Below are positions 43,182 to 52,563 of a DNA stretch of 64,000 nt, one piece after another. Positions within the stretch are counted from its first letter, which is position 1. Each line of letters begins with the position of its first letter. The notes beneath the pieces are model-generated. The model searched no databases. It saw only the letters and a list, made by a program, of their open reading frames with translations, and was not told the origin of the DNA. The position numbers were made by a program, and so were the translations under genes. Origin of the DNA: Celerinatantimonas sp046054165 (GTDB taxonomy: Bacteria; Pseudomonadota; Gammaproteobacteria; Enterobacterales; Celerinatantimonadaceae); NCBI RefSeq assembly GCF_046054165.1, contig NZ_JBFNXK010000005.1, forward strand, positions 1 through 64,000, given 5' to 3'.

Positions 43182-44780
43182 TTACACATTGTTATCGGAA
43201 TTGTACAAAGTACCATAAATATGTTGGGCAAATCCAAGTCCGGCTTCATCGTATAAATTAACCACTTCATCAACGCCAAGTTCTTTGAGATTCTGATAGT
43301 CTTCATCAAAATGACTAATTGCTGCAATTTTACCCGCATAGTGTCGTTTACGCAGTTGGGTGACCGCATAGACGTTACCATTATGATGAGGCATCGTGAG
43401 TAAAATAAGTTGTACCGTTTGACTGGGAATCAATTTTTCCCAAAAATCGGAATCGGCAGCATCACCTTGGATCACGGCGCGTCCGGCCCCAATATGATTT
43501 TGGACTTTAATTAAGTCCGTATCGACACCAATGATTTTGTCTGGATAATACTGGCTCAGGTGATCATAAGCACCGGTCCCAATGCGTCCCATCCCTAAAA
43601 TGACTACTTCCATGTTCCCCAATTCAATGGGCATATCTTCACGACTGAGTCGTTTTCGTTGTAGTCTTTGTAGTATTGGGAGCCAATGTCTGTAGAGAGG
43701 GTCCGCAAATTGGTTAAGGGGTGCGGCAATGAGGAAACTAAGACTTAATGTGATGGCTAAACCGGCTAACCATTGACCTGATAACCAATTATGTTGAACC
43801 GCGACGGCGCAAACAATCAATCCAAATTCGCTGTAGTTTGTCAAACTTAAGCTACCGAACCATGCCGTACGAGCTCTGAGTCGAAAAACTAACAGTAGGG
43901 CTAAATATAAAAGGCCTTTGATGGGCAATAGGCAGACCAATAACAACGCAATGATAAGGCTTTGAGATGTCGGAAGATCATGCATTCCAATAGATAAAAA
44001 GAATGCAACCAAAAATAGCTCTTTGAACGCAAATAAAGCTCGGCTTAAGTTGTTCGCTTGATTCGTCCCAGCGATGAGCATTCCAATTAATAATGCACCT
44101 AGATCGGGTTTGATACCGACAAGCCCAAACCAGTAATAGCCTAAGAGAAAGGTGAGTGAAAAGCCGATTAATAATTGAACTTCACCATGTCCTGCTCGTT
44201 GGATCAAGTAGAGCAGGATAGGACGCAGAGGAATCAGCAATATGAGCGATAGAGCCCAGATACTAGGCGATATTCCGGAGCTAAAACTTAAGAAAATCAC
44301 TGCGAAAATATCCTGCATAACCAGAATTCCAATCGCAACACGTCCATAAAAGGAGTGTAATTCACTCTTATCTTGCAATACCTTGACAGCAAAAACGGTA
44401 CTTGAAAAACTTAAAGAAAATGCTAACAGTAATATTCCAGCGGTAGACAACTGAGTTAGTTCTGGAATAGCGAATAATTTAAAAGCAAAGATGAATACAA
44501 TAAAAATACATCCATTTAATCCAAGATGTATTAGTGAGGAGGCGTAGACTTCAGTTTTCAATAGTGTGCGGATATCAAGTTTTAAACCAATTGAAAATAA
44601 AAGTAACGTCACCCCAAGATTTGCAAAATTATCGATCATGACACTCTGTTGAATGCCCAGATAATTCAGGATAAATCCTGCTAGAAGGAATCCCAGCAGG
44701 GGAGGTAACTTTATTAGTTGTAACAATAATCCTGCACATGCCGTGACGGCAAGTAGTATAGCAGCATCCATTGCATTCAT
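43182..44780 (-). CDS. CPA2-family cation/proton antiporter with TrkA-N domain (Kef/YbaL type)
   Basis: A 532-residue transporter: about 12 membrane helices over residues 1-380 (including GIKPDLGALLIGMLIAG and FFLSIGM, conserved in Kef proteins), followed by a cytoplasmic Rossmann nucleotide-binding domain. That domain opens with VVILGMGRIGTGAYDHL and binds NAD(H) or ATP in TrkA-N/KTN domains. No TrkA-C domain is present. It likely exchanges K+ or Na+ for protons. A GAGGAG Shine-Dalgarno six bases from the ATG lies in the 10-base gap after nagD, so the two genes form an operon. Confidence 0.9.
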   Translation of the reverse strand: MNAMDAAILLAVTACAGLLLQLIKLPPLLGFLLAGFILNYLGIQQSVMIDNFANLGVTLLLFSIGLKLDIRTLLKTEVYASSLIHLGLNGCIFIVFIFAFKLFAIPELTQLSTAGILLLAFSLSFSSTVFAVKVLQDKSELHSFYGRVAIGILVMQDIFAVIFLSFSSGISPSIWALSLILLIPLRPILLYLIQRAGHGEVQLLIGFSLTFLLGYYWFGLVGIKPDLGALLIGMLIAGTNQANNLSRALFAFKELFLVAFFLSIGMHDLPTSQSLIIALLLVCLLPIKGLLYLALLLVFRLRARTAWFGSLSLTNYSEFGLIVCAVAVQHNWLSGQWLAGLAITLSLSFLIAAPLNQFADPLYRHWLPILQRLQRKRLSREDMPIELGNMEVVILGMGRIGTGAYDHLSQYYPDKIIGVDTDLIKVQNHIGAGRAVIQGDAADSDFWEKLIPSQTVQLILLTMPHHNGNVYAVTQLRKRHYAGKIAAISHFDEDYQNLKELGVDEVVNLYDEAGLGFAQHIYGTLYNSDNNV

Positions 44781-44790
44781 CGTCTGCTCC

Positions 44791-45546
44791 TCAGAACTGA
44801 CTTAAATCGAGATCACTAATTCCTTCAAATACATAATTAGGTCGATAAGGAACATAATCGATATCACTAAGACGACTCACCCCAGAAAGAACCAGTACGG
44901 TGGTAAGACCTGCCTGAAATCCCGCTAAAATATCTGTTTTAAGATTATCTCCAATTATAATTGTATCATCAGAATGAGCCGATATTTTATTTAGTGCCGC
45001 GCGAATGATCCAAGCACTAGGTTTCCCCACATAAAAAGGCTGATGACCGGTGATACGTTCAATTGGGGCACATAATGCACCACAGGCCGGGCTTAAATTG
45101 GCTCCATGTGTATCTGGATTGGTTGCGATAAATTGTGCGCCGCTCAGAATGAATTGAGACGCCTGTTGGATCATGGCCCAGTTGAAGTTACGAGTTTCTC
45201 CTACCACAACCACATCAGGATTAATATCAGTGAGGGTAAAACCGGCATTATAGAGTTCGTGAATTAAAGCCCCTTCACCAATTACAAAAGCTTTCTTACT
45301 GGGTTGGCGTCGTAAAAAATCGGCCGTGGCCATGGCGCTGGTATAAAAACACTCTTGGGGAACATCGATTCCTGCAAGAGCAAAACGGTTTTGTAAATCT
45401 TGAGGAGTTTGCGATGGATAATTAGTTAAGATGACGAGTTTAGTTTGAGATTTAAGTAGTGTCTGGATGAATGACACAGCTCCAGGAAGGGCCTGATTAT
45501 CGTGTAACAATACACCGTCGATATCACAGATAACGGCTTTTGGCAT
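44791..45546 (-). CDS. nagD: HAD-IIA phosphatase NagD
   Basis: A ribonucleoside-monophosphatase of the NagD type (UMP is the best E. coli substrate). The motif I is canonical, ICDIDGVLLHDN (D8, D10). LTNYPSQ is motif II, YVGKPSAWIIRAAL carries the motif III lysine, and IIGDNLKTDILAGFQAGL is motif IV. Length 251 matches NagD. It is upstream of the antiporter and separated from the nag catabolic genes, which are not in the window. Together with the tyrosine-variant HAD gene, it shows two HAD-IIA paralogues within 4 kb. Confidence 0.92.
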   Translation of the reverse strand: MPKAVICDIDGVLLHDNQALPGAVSFIQTLLKSQTKLVILTNYPSQTPQDLQNRFALAGIDVPQECFYTSAMATADFLRRQPSKKAFVIGEGALIHELYNAGFTLTDINPDVVVVGETRNFNWAMIQQASQFILSGAQFIATNPDTHGANLSPACGALCAPIERITGHQPFYVGKPSAWIIRAALNKISAHSDDTIIIGDNLKTDILAGFQAGLTTVLVLSGVSRLSDIDYVPYRPNYVFEGISDLDLSQF

Positions 45547-45854
45547 GACAAATCCTAACGATGATATAGAAAGTCAATATCATAGCACTAAGCTTGCATC
45601 CAACATATGAATATTTATGATTATCAATAAGCTAAGAGATTTAACACACCCATTGAATCTAATATTTATTCATCTTATTTAAGCCTACTTGATCTGAAAT
45701 AAAAAGATATATGGGAATTGATGTTCTGTATTTCTTGGTTGAACATATATCGATACACCTGCTATACCTATCAGCCTTGATCCGTATAAAGAATATTTTA
45801 TTTTACATTTAATCGGGCCGATCTTAAATTTAGATCAGTCCGATCAGATATGAC
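45547..45854. other. Intergenic region with a nested dyad after nth
   Basis: Non-coding. At 45812-45844, ATCGG...CCGAT encloses GATC...GATC around an AT loop. It lies just behind the nth stop and may act as a terminator without a T tract. Confidence 0.4.
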
Positions 45855-46490
45855 TTATAGATCGACTTTGGAGGGAAATTCGCATAAATCTTCAATAATA
45901 CAAGAGCCACAACGAGGTTTTCTGGCAACACAAGTATATCGACCATGCAGAATGAGCCAGTGGTGTACATCGACTTTAAACTCGGCAGGGACAACCTTAA
46001 GTAGTTTTTGTTCAACTTGATCCACATTTTTACCCGCTGCAAAATTACTACGATTACAGACCCGGAAAATATGGGTATCAACGGCAATCGTTGGCCAACC
46101 AAACGCTGTATTTAATACTACATTTGCGGTTTTTCTTCCTACTCCGGGCAACGCCTGTAATGCTTCTCTATCTTGTGGAACTTCACCATGATGTTTTTCT
46201 ATCAGAAGTTGGCAAGTTTTTATCACATTAGCAGCTTTGGAGTTAAATAACCCAATCGTACGAATATATTCTTTGACCCCTTCAATCCCTAACCGCAGTA
46301 TGGTTTCAGGAGTATTGGCAACCGGAAATAGTTTGGCTGTTGCTTTATTTACGGATACATCTGTAGCCTGAGCCGATAGCATGACGGCAATTAAGAGTTC
46401 AAAAGGACTTTGATATTTTAGTTCAGTTCTCGGATTGGGATTTGCGGCCCTTAACCGGACTAATATTTCTTTTCGTTTTTGATTATTCAT
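45855..46490 (-). CDS. nth: Endonuclease III
   Basis: A DNA glycosylase/AP lyase for oxidised pyrimidines. The helix-hairpin-helix LPGVGRKTANVVL holds K120, and AVDTH holds catalytic D138. The [4Fe-4S] cluster ligands are C187, C194, C197 and C203, at the same numbers as in E. coli. Its ATG overlaps the rnfE stop (ATGA), as in the E. coli rsx-nth operon, so it is the last gene of the rnf operon and translationally coupled. Confidence 0.97.
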   Translation of the reverse strand: MNNQKRKEILVRLRAANPNPRTELKYQSPFELLIAVMLSAQATDVSVNKATAKLFPVANTPETILRLGIEGVKEYIRTIGLFNSKAANVIKTCQLLIEKHHGEVPQDREALQALPGVGRKTANVVLNTAFGWPTIAVDTHIFRVCNRSNFAAGKNVDQVEQKLLKVVPAEFKVDVHHWLILHGRYTCVARKPRCGSCIIEDLCEFPSKVDL

Positions 46491-47182
46491 ACTGCGTTAT
46501 TCTCGATAACATCTGTTGCTTTGGTTACTGCTTTCTCTTTTGCTCGTTTTTCAATATGTTGATCGATAACATATTTACCAGCAATAAGGAGTCCCAACCC
46601 GATAAAAGCACCTGGTGGAAGAATCGCAAGTAGCATATGTTGATCAAAATGGAATACTTCTATACGTAGAATACTGGCCCAATCCCCCAAAAGTAGGTTA
46701 GCGCCATCAAAGAGCGTACCGTTACCGATAATTTCCCGAAGACCGCCTAATATCAATAAGATCACTGTAAAACCTAATCCCATCATCAAACCGTCAAATG
46801 CAGCGGCGGGGGCACTGTTTTTGGCCGCAAAAGATTCAGCTCGACCGATAATGATGCAGTTCGTGACAATAAGTGGGATAAAAATACCTAAATTTAGATA
46901 TAAATTATAAGTATAGGCATTCATCAGCAGCTGAACGCATGTGACAAAACTAGCAATAATCATCACAAAGACCGGGATCCTTATTTCATTCGGAACCCAT
47001 TTACGAATCAGCGATATACAGGTATTCGATGCGATGAGAACGATGATCGTCGCAAAGCCTAACCCTAATGCATTGGTAATCGTGGCCGTCACGGCCAGCA
47101 TAGGACATAAACCTAGCCGCTGAACGAGTGCCGGATTATTTTTCCATAATCCTTGTAGTGCAATCTCACGATAGTGAATCAT
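46487..47182 (-). CDS. rnfE: Rnf electron transport complex subunit E
   Basis: A 231-residue inner-membrane subunit with about six helices. It is part of the ion-translocating ferredoxin:NAD oxidoreductase, called Rsx in E. coli where it reduces SoxR. GLCPMLAVTATITNALGLG is conserved between RnfA and RnfE and holds the cysteine that ligates the membrane-buried Fe-S cluster with its RnfA partner. A second such region, NCIIIGRAESFAAKN, follows. It starts two bases after rnfG and overlaps nth. Confidence 0.96.
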   Translation of the reverse strand: MIHYREIALQGLWKNNPALVQRLGLCPMLAVTATITNALGLGFATIIVLIASNTCISLIRKWVPNEIRIPVFVMIIASFVTCVQLLMNAYTYNLYLNLGIFIPLIVTNCIIIGRAESFAAKNSAPAAAFDGLMMGLGFTVILLILGGLREIIGNGTLFDGANLLLGDWASILRIEVFHFDQHMLLAILPPGAFIGLGLLIAGKYVIDQHIEKRAKEKAVTKATDVIENNAV

Positions 47183-47184
47183 AA

Positions 47185-47817
47185 TTAATCCCCTTGACAG
47201 CGTTGATCAGATTGAACAATCGCATCATATTGGTGTTTATTAAGTTCCAAAACGCGTTTGACAGAATTAACCACAGCACGAGGAGTAATCGTCGCACCGG
47301 TAAATTGATCAAACATTCCACCATCTTTTTTTACCGCCCACCGTTCATCTTGATCACTGTGTAATGCTTTACCGTTAAACTCATAAACCCAGTGCGATTT
47401 GCGCGTTTCAATATTATCACCTAGACCCGGCGTTTCATTTTCACTAATAACCCGAACCCCACTCACTTTGCCAGTTTTCCAAACACCAACTAATAAACTA
47501 ATCGCTCCGTTATATCCATCAGGAGCAATAGCTTGATAAATAATGGCTATCGGTTGGTTGTTTTCATAAGCAATCCAACGGCGGTGGGGCTGTGAATCCC
47601 CCAAGTATTGGGGATAAGTAATTAGTCGACAACTATTAAGTAACTGTTGGTTGACCAACTTAGCAGGTAACAACTCTCGTAACGACTGACTCAGTTTGAC
47701 CTGCTGTTGCTTAATAATCGTAGGAGCCGTCAAAACGTTCGTTAATATGACTAATAATGTACACACCAAGGCAAACACGGCTAATAAAATAGCATTTTTA
47801 ATAACAGGATTATTCAT
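47185..47817 (-). CDS. rnfG: Rnf electron transport complex subunit G
   Basis: A 210-residue subunit with one N-terminal membrane helix (about 6-28) and a periplasmic FMN domain. The covalent FMN attachment threonine lies in the D-Q-F-T-G-A-T-I-T segment (SGAT-like motif). The GYNGAISLLVGVWKTGKVSGVRVI block and ETPGLGDNIE are family hallmarks. ATG 47817 is chosen from the family N-terminus and the overlap with the rnfD end. An upstream in-frame start at 47847 would add ten residues. Confidence 0.95.
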   Translation of the reverse strand: MNNPVIKNAILLAVFALVCTLLVILTNVLTAPTIIKQQQVKLSQSLRELLPAKLVNQQLLNSCRLITYPQYLGDSQPHRRWIAYENNQPIAIIYQAIAPDGYNGAISLLVGVWKTGKVSGVRVISENETPGLGDNIETRKSHWVYEFNGKALHSDQDERWAVKKDGGMFDQFTGATITPRAVVNSVKRVLELNKHQYDAIVQSDQRCQGD

Positions 47818-48877
47818 GTGATGATTTACCCCGATGTCCATATACACGCGGTTGAGTGAGATGATCTAATAAGGGAACACACATATTGGCAATTAATACT
47901 GCAAATGCTACTCCATCCGGGTACCCACCAATATGACGGATTATGAAGACTAATGCACCAATCATCGACCCATAAATTAAGCGGCCTTTGGGCGTTGTTG
48001 AAGCTGTCACTGGATCGGTCAAAATGAAAAAAGCACCTAACATGGTTGCACCAGAAAATAAATCGACTAAAGGCGAGGCGATATGTTCAGGAGCGAACCA
48101 ATGTCCAATTAAGCTAAAAATAGCAAATGTAGCTAGAAACATAACAGGGATATGCCAGCGAATAATCCGTTGCCATAATAAAAAAAGTCCACCGAGCAGG
48201 AATCCCGCATTCATGGCATTCCAACCAATACCAGCAAAAGAGTCAAAAAGAGGAGTCGCTAGTATAGACGGAACTGAATGACCTAGAGTGATTCCAGTTT
48301 TTAACGCATTTAATGGGGTCGCTTGACTAATAGAATCTGCACTATTGGCAATTTGATGCAAACTGAAGCCGTCAAGAGTGAATCCTGTAAAAATCAAATG
48401 AAGGGAATCACCGAATTGAAGCGGTAATTTGATGAGTGATAACGGAGGAATCCAGCCCGTCATTGCAACCGGAAAGGATATAAGCAAAAAAACATAAGCG
48501 GCCATTGCCGGATTAAATATATTTTGTCCTAAACCGCCATAGAGTTGTTTGGCTAATAAAATGGCAAAAATGGTTCCCAGAACAGCAACCCACCAAGGTG
48601 CATATCCAGGAATAGAAATCCCCAACAGAATTGCTGTGACCAAAGCACTGTGATCACGAAGTGTTGATAGTACCGAACGATTGCGTAGCTTAAGGACAAT
48701 CCCTTCAGTGATCCATGCGGTCAAAATACATAACACTATTTGGATAAAAGAACCTGGACCAAAAAAATACCACTGAGCAATGATTCCTGGGCATGCGGCT
48801 AGAGCAACCCAAGCCATAATGGCTGGAGTAGATCGATGTGTGTGTTTGAAAGGTGAACTAAGAATAGTCAGCATCAT
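47810..48877 (-). CDS. rnfD: Rnf electron transport complex subunit D
   Basis: A 355-residue membrane subunit with nine or ten helices and a covalently bound FMN. The attachment threonine is in SISQATPLNAL (around residue 190). FNPAMAAYVFLLISFPVAM and GYPDGVAFAVLIANMCVPLLD are typical of RnfD/NqrB. It overlaps the end of rnfC by four bases and the start of rnfG by eight, showing tight translational coupling. Confidence 0.96.
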   Translation of the reverse strand: MMLTILSSPFKHTHRSTPAIMAWVALAACPGIIAQWYFFGPGSFIQIVLCILTAWITEGIVLKLRNRSVLSTLRDHSALVTAILLGISIPGYAPWWVAVLGTIFAILLAKQLYGGLGQNIFNPAMAAYVFLLISFPVAMTGWIPPLSLIKLPLQFGDSLHLIFTGFTLDGFSLHQIANSADSISQATPLNALKTGITLGHSVPSILATPLFDSFAGIGWNAMNAGFLLGGLFLLWQRIIRWHIPVMFLATFAIFSLIGHWFAPEHIASPLVDLFSGATMLGAFFILTDPVTASTTPKGRLIYGSMIGALVFIIRHIGGYPDGVAFAVLIANMCVPLLDHLTQPRVYGHRGKSSHE

Positions 48878-51102
48878 GAGTTGGGCGATTCCTCATCATT
48901 TTTCGAACTAGCGTCAAAACGTTGCGCGGCTTTTTTGGCTTTAGCGCGAGCGACTGCTGCAGCCACTGCGGCCTTACGGGGATCATCGTCAGCAGTGGAT
49001 GATTGCTCCGCTTTTTTGGCTTTAGCGCGAGCGACCGCTGCAGCCACTGCGGCCTTACGGGGATCATCGTCAGCAGTGGATGATTGCTCCGCTTTTTTAG
49101 CTTTAGCACGAGCGACTGCTGCAGCCACTGCGGCCTTACGGGGATCATCTTCAGCAGTGGATGATTGCTCCGCTTTTTTGGCTTTAGCACGAGCGACTGC
49201 CGCCGCCACTGCGGCCTTACGGGGATCATCTTCAGCAATAGATGATTGCTCCGCTTTTTTAGCTTTAGCGCGAGCGACCGCTGCCGACACTGCGGCCTTA
49301 CGGGGATCATCGTCAGCAGTGGATGATTGCTCCGCTTTTTTAGCTTTAGCACGAGCGACTGCTGCAGCCACTGCGGCCTTACGGGGATCATCTTCAGCAG
49401 TGGATGATTGCTCCGCTTTTTTGGCTTTAGCACGAGCGACCGCAGCTGTCACGGCGTCTTTACGAGAAGCATCCTCTGGAGTGGGTTGCTGCTCGGCCTT
49501 TTTTGCTCTTGCGCGAGCCACTGCTGCTACAGTGGCTGCTTTTCGAGCATCTTCCTGAGTACTGTCCGTTGTAGGTGTTTGCTGTGTTCCTGCTTGCTTA
49601 GCTTTGACTCTGGCAATTGCGGCCGCGATAGCATCTGTTTTTTCGGGATCTTGTAACTCTTTGGCTCGCTGTTGGGCGGCTTGCTGATGGCGAGCTTCGC
49701 GTTCTTCTTTTTCTCGCTCGAGGCGTTGGTTGCGTCGTTCGGTACGCTGACGAGCTCTCTCCGCGTCTAATTCGAGTTGCCGTTGCTCTCTTAACTGCGC
49801 TTTTCCTTGCCGGTAATACTGAACTAATGGAATATGGCTTGGGCAAACATAGGCACAGGCGCCACATTCAATGCAATCTTTCAGGGCATATTGTTTTGCT
49901 TTTTCTAATTCATTGCCCTGAATAAACCAGTAGAGTTGCTGAGGTAACAAATCGATAGGGCATGCCTCGGCGCACTCACCACATCGAATACATGCTAATG
50001 GTTGTGAGGATTGCCCAAATTCAGCTTTATTACCATATAAAACACAGTTACTGGTCTTGATAATAGGTATTTGCGCCGATGGTAGGGCATAACCCATCAT
50101 CGGACCGCCCATAATCAGATATGGGTCGTTGATTGATTTCTCAGGCAACAGCGAACTAATTGGGGTTCCGATATCGATCCACATATTTTGCTGTTTCGTC
50201 ATTCCTTTCCCGGCAAGCGTAATCATTCGTCGAGTTAACGGCTCGCCACAATCAATGGCTCGATGAACCGCATAAATAGTTCCTACATTGAGCATTAAGA
50301 TCCCAACATCAGCCGATAATCCCCCGGAAGGAACTTGTTGGCCCGTTAAGATCTCGATCAGCTGTTTTTTTCCACCTGAAGGATATTTAGCCGGAATAGC
50401 ACGAACAATCGTATTTTCATCACTGACCTTTTGCATGGCTTGAATAGCTTTCGGTTTATCATTTTCAATCGCAATGATAGTCAGCGTTGGCTTAGTAATC
50501 TGCTGGATCCACTTAATTCCCTGTTTGATCTCTTGCGCATAATGCTGCATTAAGGTGTCATCAGCCGTAATGTATGGCTCACATTCAGCACCATTGACAA
50601 TCAACAAATTAGTTTTTGAACGGGATGCTATTTTGATAGCTGTAGGGAACCCTGCCCCCCCTAAACCACAAATGCCCGCTTGATGAATGGCATTTACTAA
50701 CGCCATTCGATCATTTGTATTTTGAATTGGTTCTAATTCGAGCCATTCATCTTTAGCATCGGGTTGCAAAATGATAGCTGTTTCTGGGATAGCTGACGGA
50801 TGATTAGTTGGACGTTTTTCAATGGCCGTGATTATTCCAGATGTGGGCGCATGGATCGGTGGTGCTGAAAAAAGAGCGCTTTGTGTTAAAGGCTGTCCTC
50901 CTAAAACCCGTTCTCCAATGTGTACAACAATATCGCCATCTTCTCCAATATGCTGATGTGGATGAAGGATATATTGCCCTTGATATTCGAAATGTTTAGG
51001 GTATTTAGTACTGACCTTCTTTTTATGGGAATAGGGGTGAACGCCTCCCTGAAATGACCATATTTTCCCTTCCCGAATCGCTTGGATATTTTTTAATGTC
51101 AT
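48874..51102 (-). CDS. rnfC: Rnf electron transport complex subunit C
   Basis: The NADH-binding peripheral subunit (742 aa), passing electrons through FMN and two [4Fe-4S] clusters. GGAGFPTAIKIAS (about residue 155) is the nucleotide/FMN loop. CIRCGECAEACP (about 370) and CIECGACAYVCP (about 410) bind the clusters. From about residue 430 the chain turns into a charged coil and then eight near-identical 27-residue Ala/Lys-rich units. ATG 51102 is used, overlapping the rnfB stop (ATGA) with GAGAG upstream. The 17 in-frame codons before it lie inside rnfB. Such Ala-rich tails are known in enterobacterial RnfC, but the copy number probably varies between strains. Confidence 0.95.
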   Translation of the reverse strand: MTLKNIQAIREGKIWSFQGGVHPYSHKKKVSTKYPKHFEYQGQYILHPHQHIGEDGDIVVHIGERVLGGQPLTQSALFSAPPIHAPTSGIITAIEKRPTNHPSAIPETAIILQPDAKDEWLELEPIQNTNDRMALVNAIHQAGICGLGGAGFPTAIKIASRSKTNLLIVNGAECEPYITADDTLMQHYAQEIKQGIKWIQQITKPTLTIIAIENDKPKAIQAMQKVSDENTIVRAIPAKYPSGGKKQLIEILTGQQVPSGGLSADVGILMLNVGTIYAVHRAIDCGEPLTRRMITLAGKGMTKQQNMWIDIGTPISSLLPEKSINDPYLIMGGPMMGYALPSAQIPIIKTSNCVLYGNKAEFGQSSQPLACIRCGECAEACPIDLLPQQLYWFIQGNELEKAKQYALKDCIECGACAYVCPSHIPLVQYYRQGKAQLREQRQLELDAERARQRTERRNQRLEREKEEREARHQQAAQQRAKELQDPEKTDAIAAAIARVKAKQAGTQQTPTTDSTQEDARKAATVAAVARARAKKAEQQPTPEDASRKDAVTAAVARAKAKKAEQSSTAEDDPRKAAVAAAVARAKAKKAEQSSTADDDPRKAAVSAAVARAKAKKAEQSSIAEDDPRKAAVAAAVARAKAKKAEQSSTAEDDPRKAAVAAAVARAKAKKAEQSSTADDDPRKAAVAAAVARAKAKKAEQSSTADDDPRKAAVAAAVARAKAKKAAQRFDASSKNDEESPNS
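48907..49554 (-). repeat. Eight tandem 81-bp repeats encoding the RnfC tail
   Basis: The unit encodes DDPRKAAVAAAVARAKAKKA plus EQSST-A/D-E. The six central copies are nearly identical in DNA; the outer two are diverged. Periodicity is exactly 81 bp, so the reading frame survives copy gain or loss. Open frames on both strands here are by-products of the repeat. Confidence 0.95.
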
Positions 51103-51665
51103 GAATGGCTCTCGATTTCTACAACGGGAATACTGTTTAACTGCCAATTCCAATTGCGTGTCGATTGGGATAACGGCTTCATTTCAATACAATCAGTTGG
51201 GCAGGGAGCAACACATAACTCACACCCTGTGCATTCACTACTAATAACGGTATGCATCTGTCGAGTGCTTCCAATAATGGCATCGACCGGACAAGCCTGA
51301 ATGCACTTCGTACATCCGATGCAGGCATCTTCATGGATTAAAGCCACTTTTTTTACATGTTGAGTCACATTTGCATTTTCTTCTTGGGGGGGAGCAACGC
51401 CCAACAAATCTGCTAATTTTTTGATCGTGACTTCACCACCCGGGGGACACTTATTAATGTGATCACCGTTGGCAATCGCTTCGGCATAAGGCCGACATCC
51501 AGGATATCCACACTGCCCACATTGAGTTTGAGGGAGGACTTGATCAATCTGATCTACTAATGGGTCGCCATCGACTTTAAACCGAACGGAGGCATATCCA
51601 AGGATAGCCCCAAAAATAAGACCCAACACCAGCAAAGCCAGTATTGCATATAAAATCGTCATCAT
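51099..51665 (-). CDS. rnfB: Rnf electron transport complex subunit B
   Basis: A 188-residue ferredoxin-like subunit. An N-terminal membrane helix (about 5-25) is followed by the four-cysteine CGQCGYPGCRPYAEAI motif and two [4Fe-4S] motifs, CIGCTKCIQACP and CTGCELCVAPCP. It is the likely entry point for electrons from ferredoxin and hands them to RnfC. It begins three bases after rnfA and overlaps rnfC. Confidence 0.97.
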   Translation of the reverse strand: MMTILYAILALLVLGLIFGAILGYASVRFKVDGDPLVDQIDQVLPQTQCGQCGYPGCRPYAEAIANGDHINKCPPGGEVTIKKLADLLGVAPPQEENANVTQHVKKVALIHEDACIGCTKCIQACPVDAIIGSTRQMHTVISSECTGCELCVAPCPTDCIEMKPLSQSTRNWNWQLNSIPVVEIESHS

Positions 51666-51668
51666 AAT

Positions 51669-52250
51669 TTATAACTTAATTAAGCCCGTAAAACCGAGAA
51701 AAGCCAGTGACATCATGCCAGCTGTAATCATCGCAATTGACGCGCCTTTAAATGGGGCTGGCGTATCCGCAAGAGCCAGTCGTTCACGAATAGCCGAAAA
51801 TAGGATTAAAACTAACGAAAATCCTACGGCGGCACTAAAACCATAGACAACTGAACTCAATAGGTTATGGTTTTCGTTAATATTGATGAGAGCAACCCCA
51901 AGTACTGCACAATTAGTTGTGATTAAAGGTAAATAAATTCCTAACAGCCGGTATAACGTTGGGCTGGTTTTTTTGACAAACATTTCTGTAAACTGGACGA
52001 CGACCGCAATGACTAAAATAAAAGCCATTGTCCGTAAATAAGTGAGTCCTAGGGGCAACAAAATATAATGCTCGACCAAGTAAGCACATAAGGAAGCCAG
52101 CGTTAAAACAAACGTCGTTGCCATTGCCATTCCTGCAGCCGTTTCAACTTTGCCTGACACCCCCATAAAAGGGCAGAGTCCCAGAAACTTCACCAAGACA
52201 AAGTTGTTGACTAAAACGGTTCCTACAAATAGCAAAAAATAATGAGTCAT
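51669..52250 (-). CDS. rnfA: Rnf electron transport complex subunit A
   Basis: A 193-residue membrane subunit with six helices, forming the pseudo-symmetric pair with RnfE around a membrane-embedded Fe-S cluster. VKFLGLCPFMGVSGKVETA and LITTNCAVLGVALIN hold the conserved cysteines. It is the first gene of rnfABCDGE-nth. Its upstream region is shared with the divergent nrdD and contains an FNR box, so low-oxygen control of both is possible. Confidence 0.97.
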   Translation of the reverse strand: MTHYFLLFVGTVLVNNFVLVKFLGLCPFMGVSGKVETAAGMAMATTFVLTLASLCAYLVEHYILLPLGLTYLRTMAFILVIAVVVQFTEMFVKKTSPTLYRLLGIYLPLITTNCAVLGVALININENHNLLSSVVYGFSAAVGFSLVLILFSAIRERLALADTPAPFKGASIAMITAGMMSLAFLGFTGLIKL

Positions 52251-52466
52251 GAGCCCAGCAGCTAAATCTAATGATATCTATATTATCGTTGTTTCATCCC
52301 AACTAAACAACACCTCATAGAATATGGGAATTTCCATAATTTTTATAAGGACCTCATGGAAGATTGAGCGATGGGTGCAAATTTATCGCGTTGGATTCGA
52401 GTAAAAATCAACCACTCCCGATAGATCATTTCTAATGACCGAGTTTCATCCATAAATGTCTCAACC

Positions 52467-52480
52467 TTGATCTGTATCAA
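52467..52480. promoter_or_regulatory. FNR box upstream of nrdD
   Basis: TTGATCTGTATCAA is a perfect FNR site (TTGAT-N4-ATCAA). A TATATG hexamer at 52505-52510 would place its centre near -42/-43, suitable for activation of nrdDG. It could also act on rnfA, 217 bases away on the other strand. Confidence 0.75.
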
Positions 52481-52500
52481 TAATTATTTAAATTCAAAAA

Positions 52501-52516
52501 ACACTATATGTAGTGT
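52501..52516. promoter_or_regulatory. NrdR box upstream of nrdD
   Basis: ACACTATATGTAGTGT fits the NrdR box consensus and overlaps the predicted -10 region. NrdR boxes usually occur in pairs. I do not see a good second copy. Confidence 0.7.
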
Positions 52517-52563
52517 TTTGTATAAACTTAATGAACTAAATATTGATTAATGGGTAGGAAAAA

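Noticed and set aside
48907..49554. Regular repeats that might suggest a CRISPR array
   Set aside because: The units are contiguous 81-bp coding repeats without unique spacers, inside rnfC, and no cas genes are present.
48858..49558. Long open frames on both strands across the RnfC tail (225 codons plus, 191 codons minus)
   Set aside because: They are by-products of the 81-bp repeat, which keeps every frame free of stops. The rnfC frame with its Fe-S motifs upstream is the real one.
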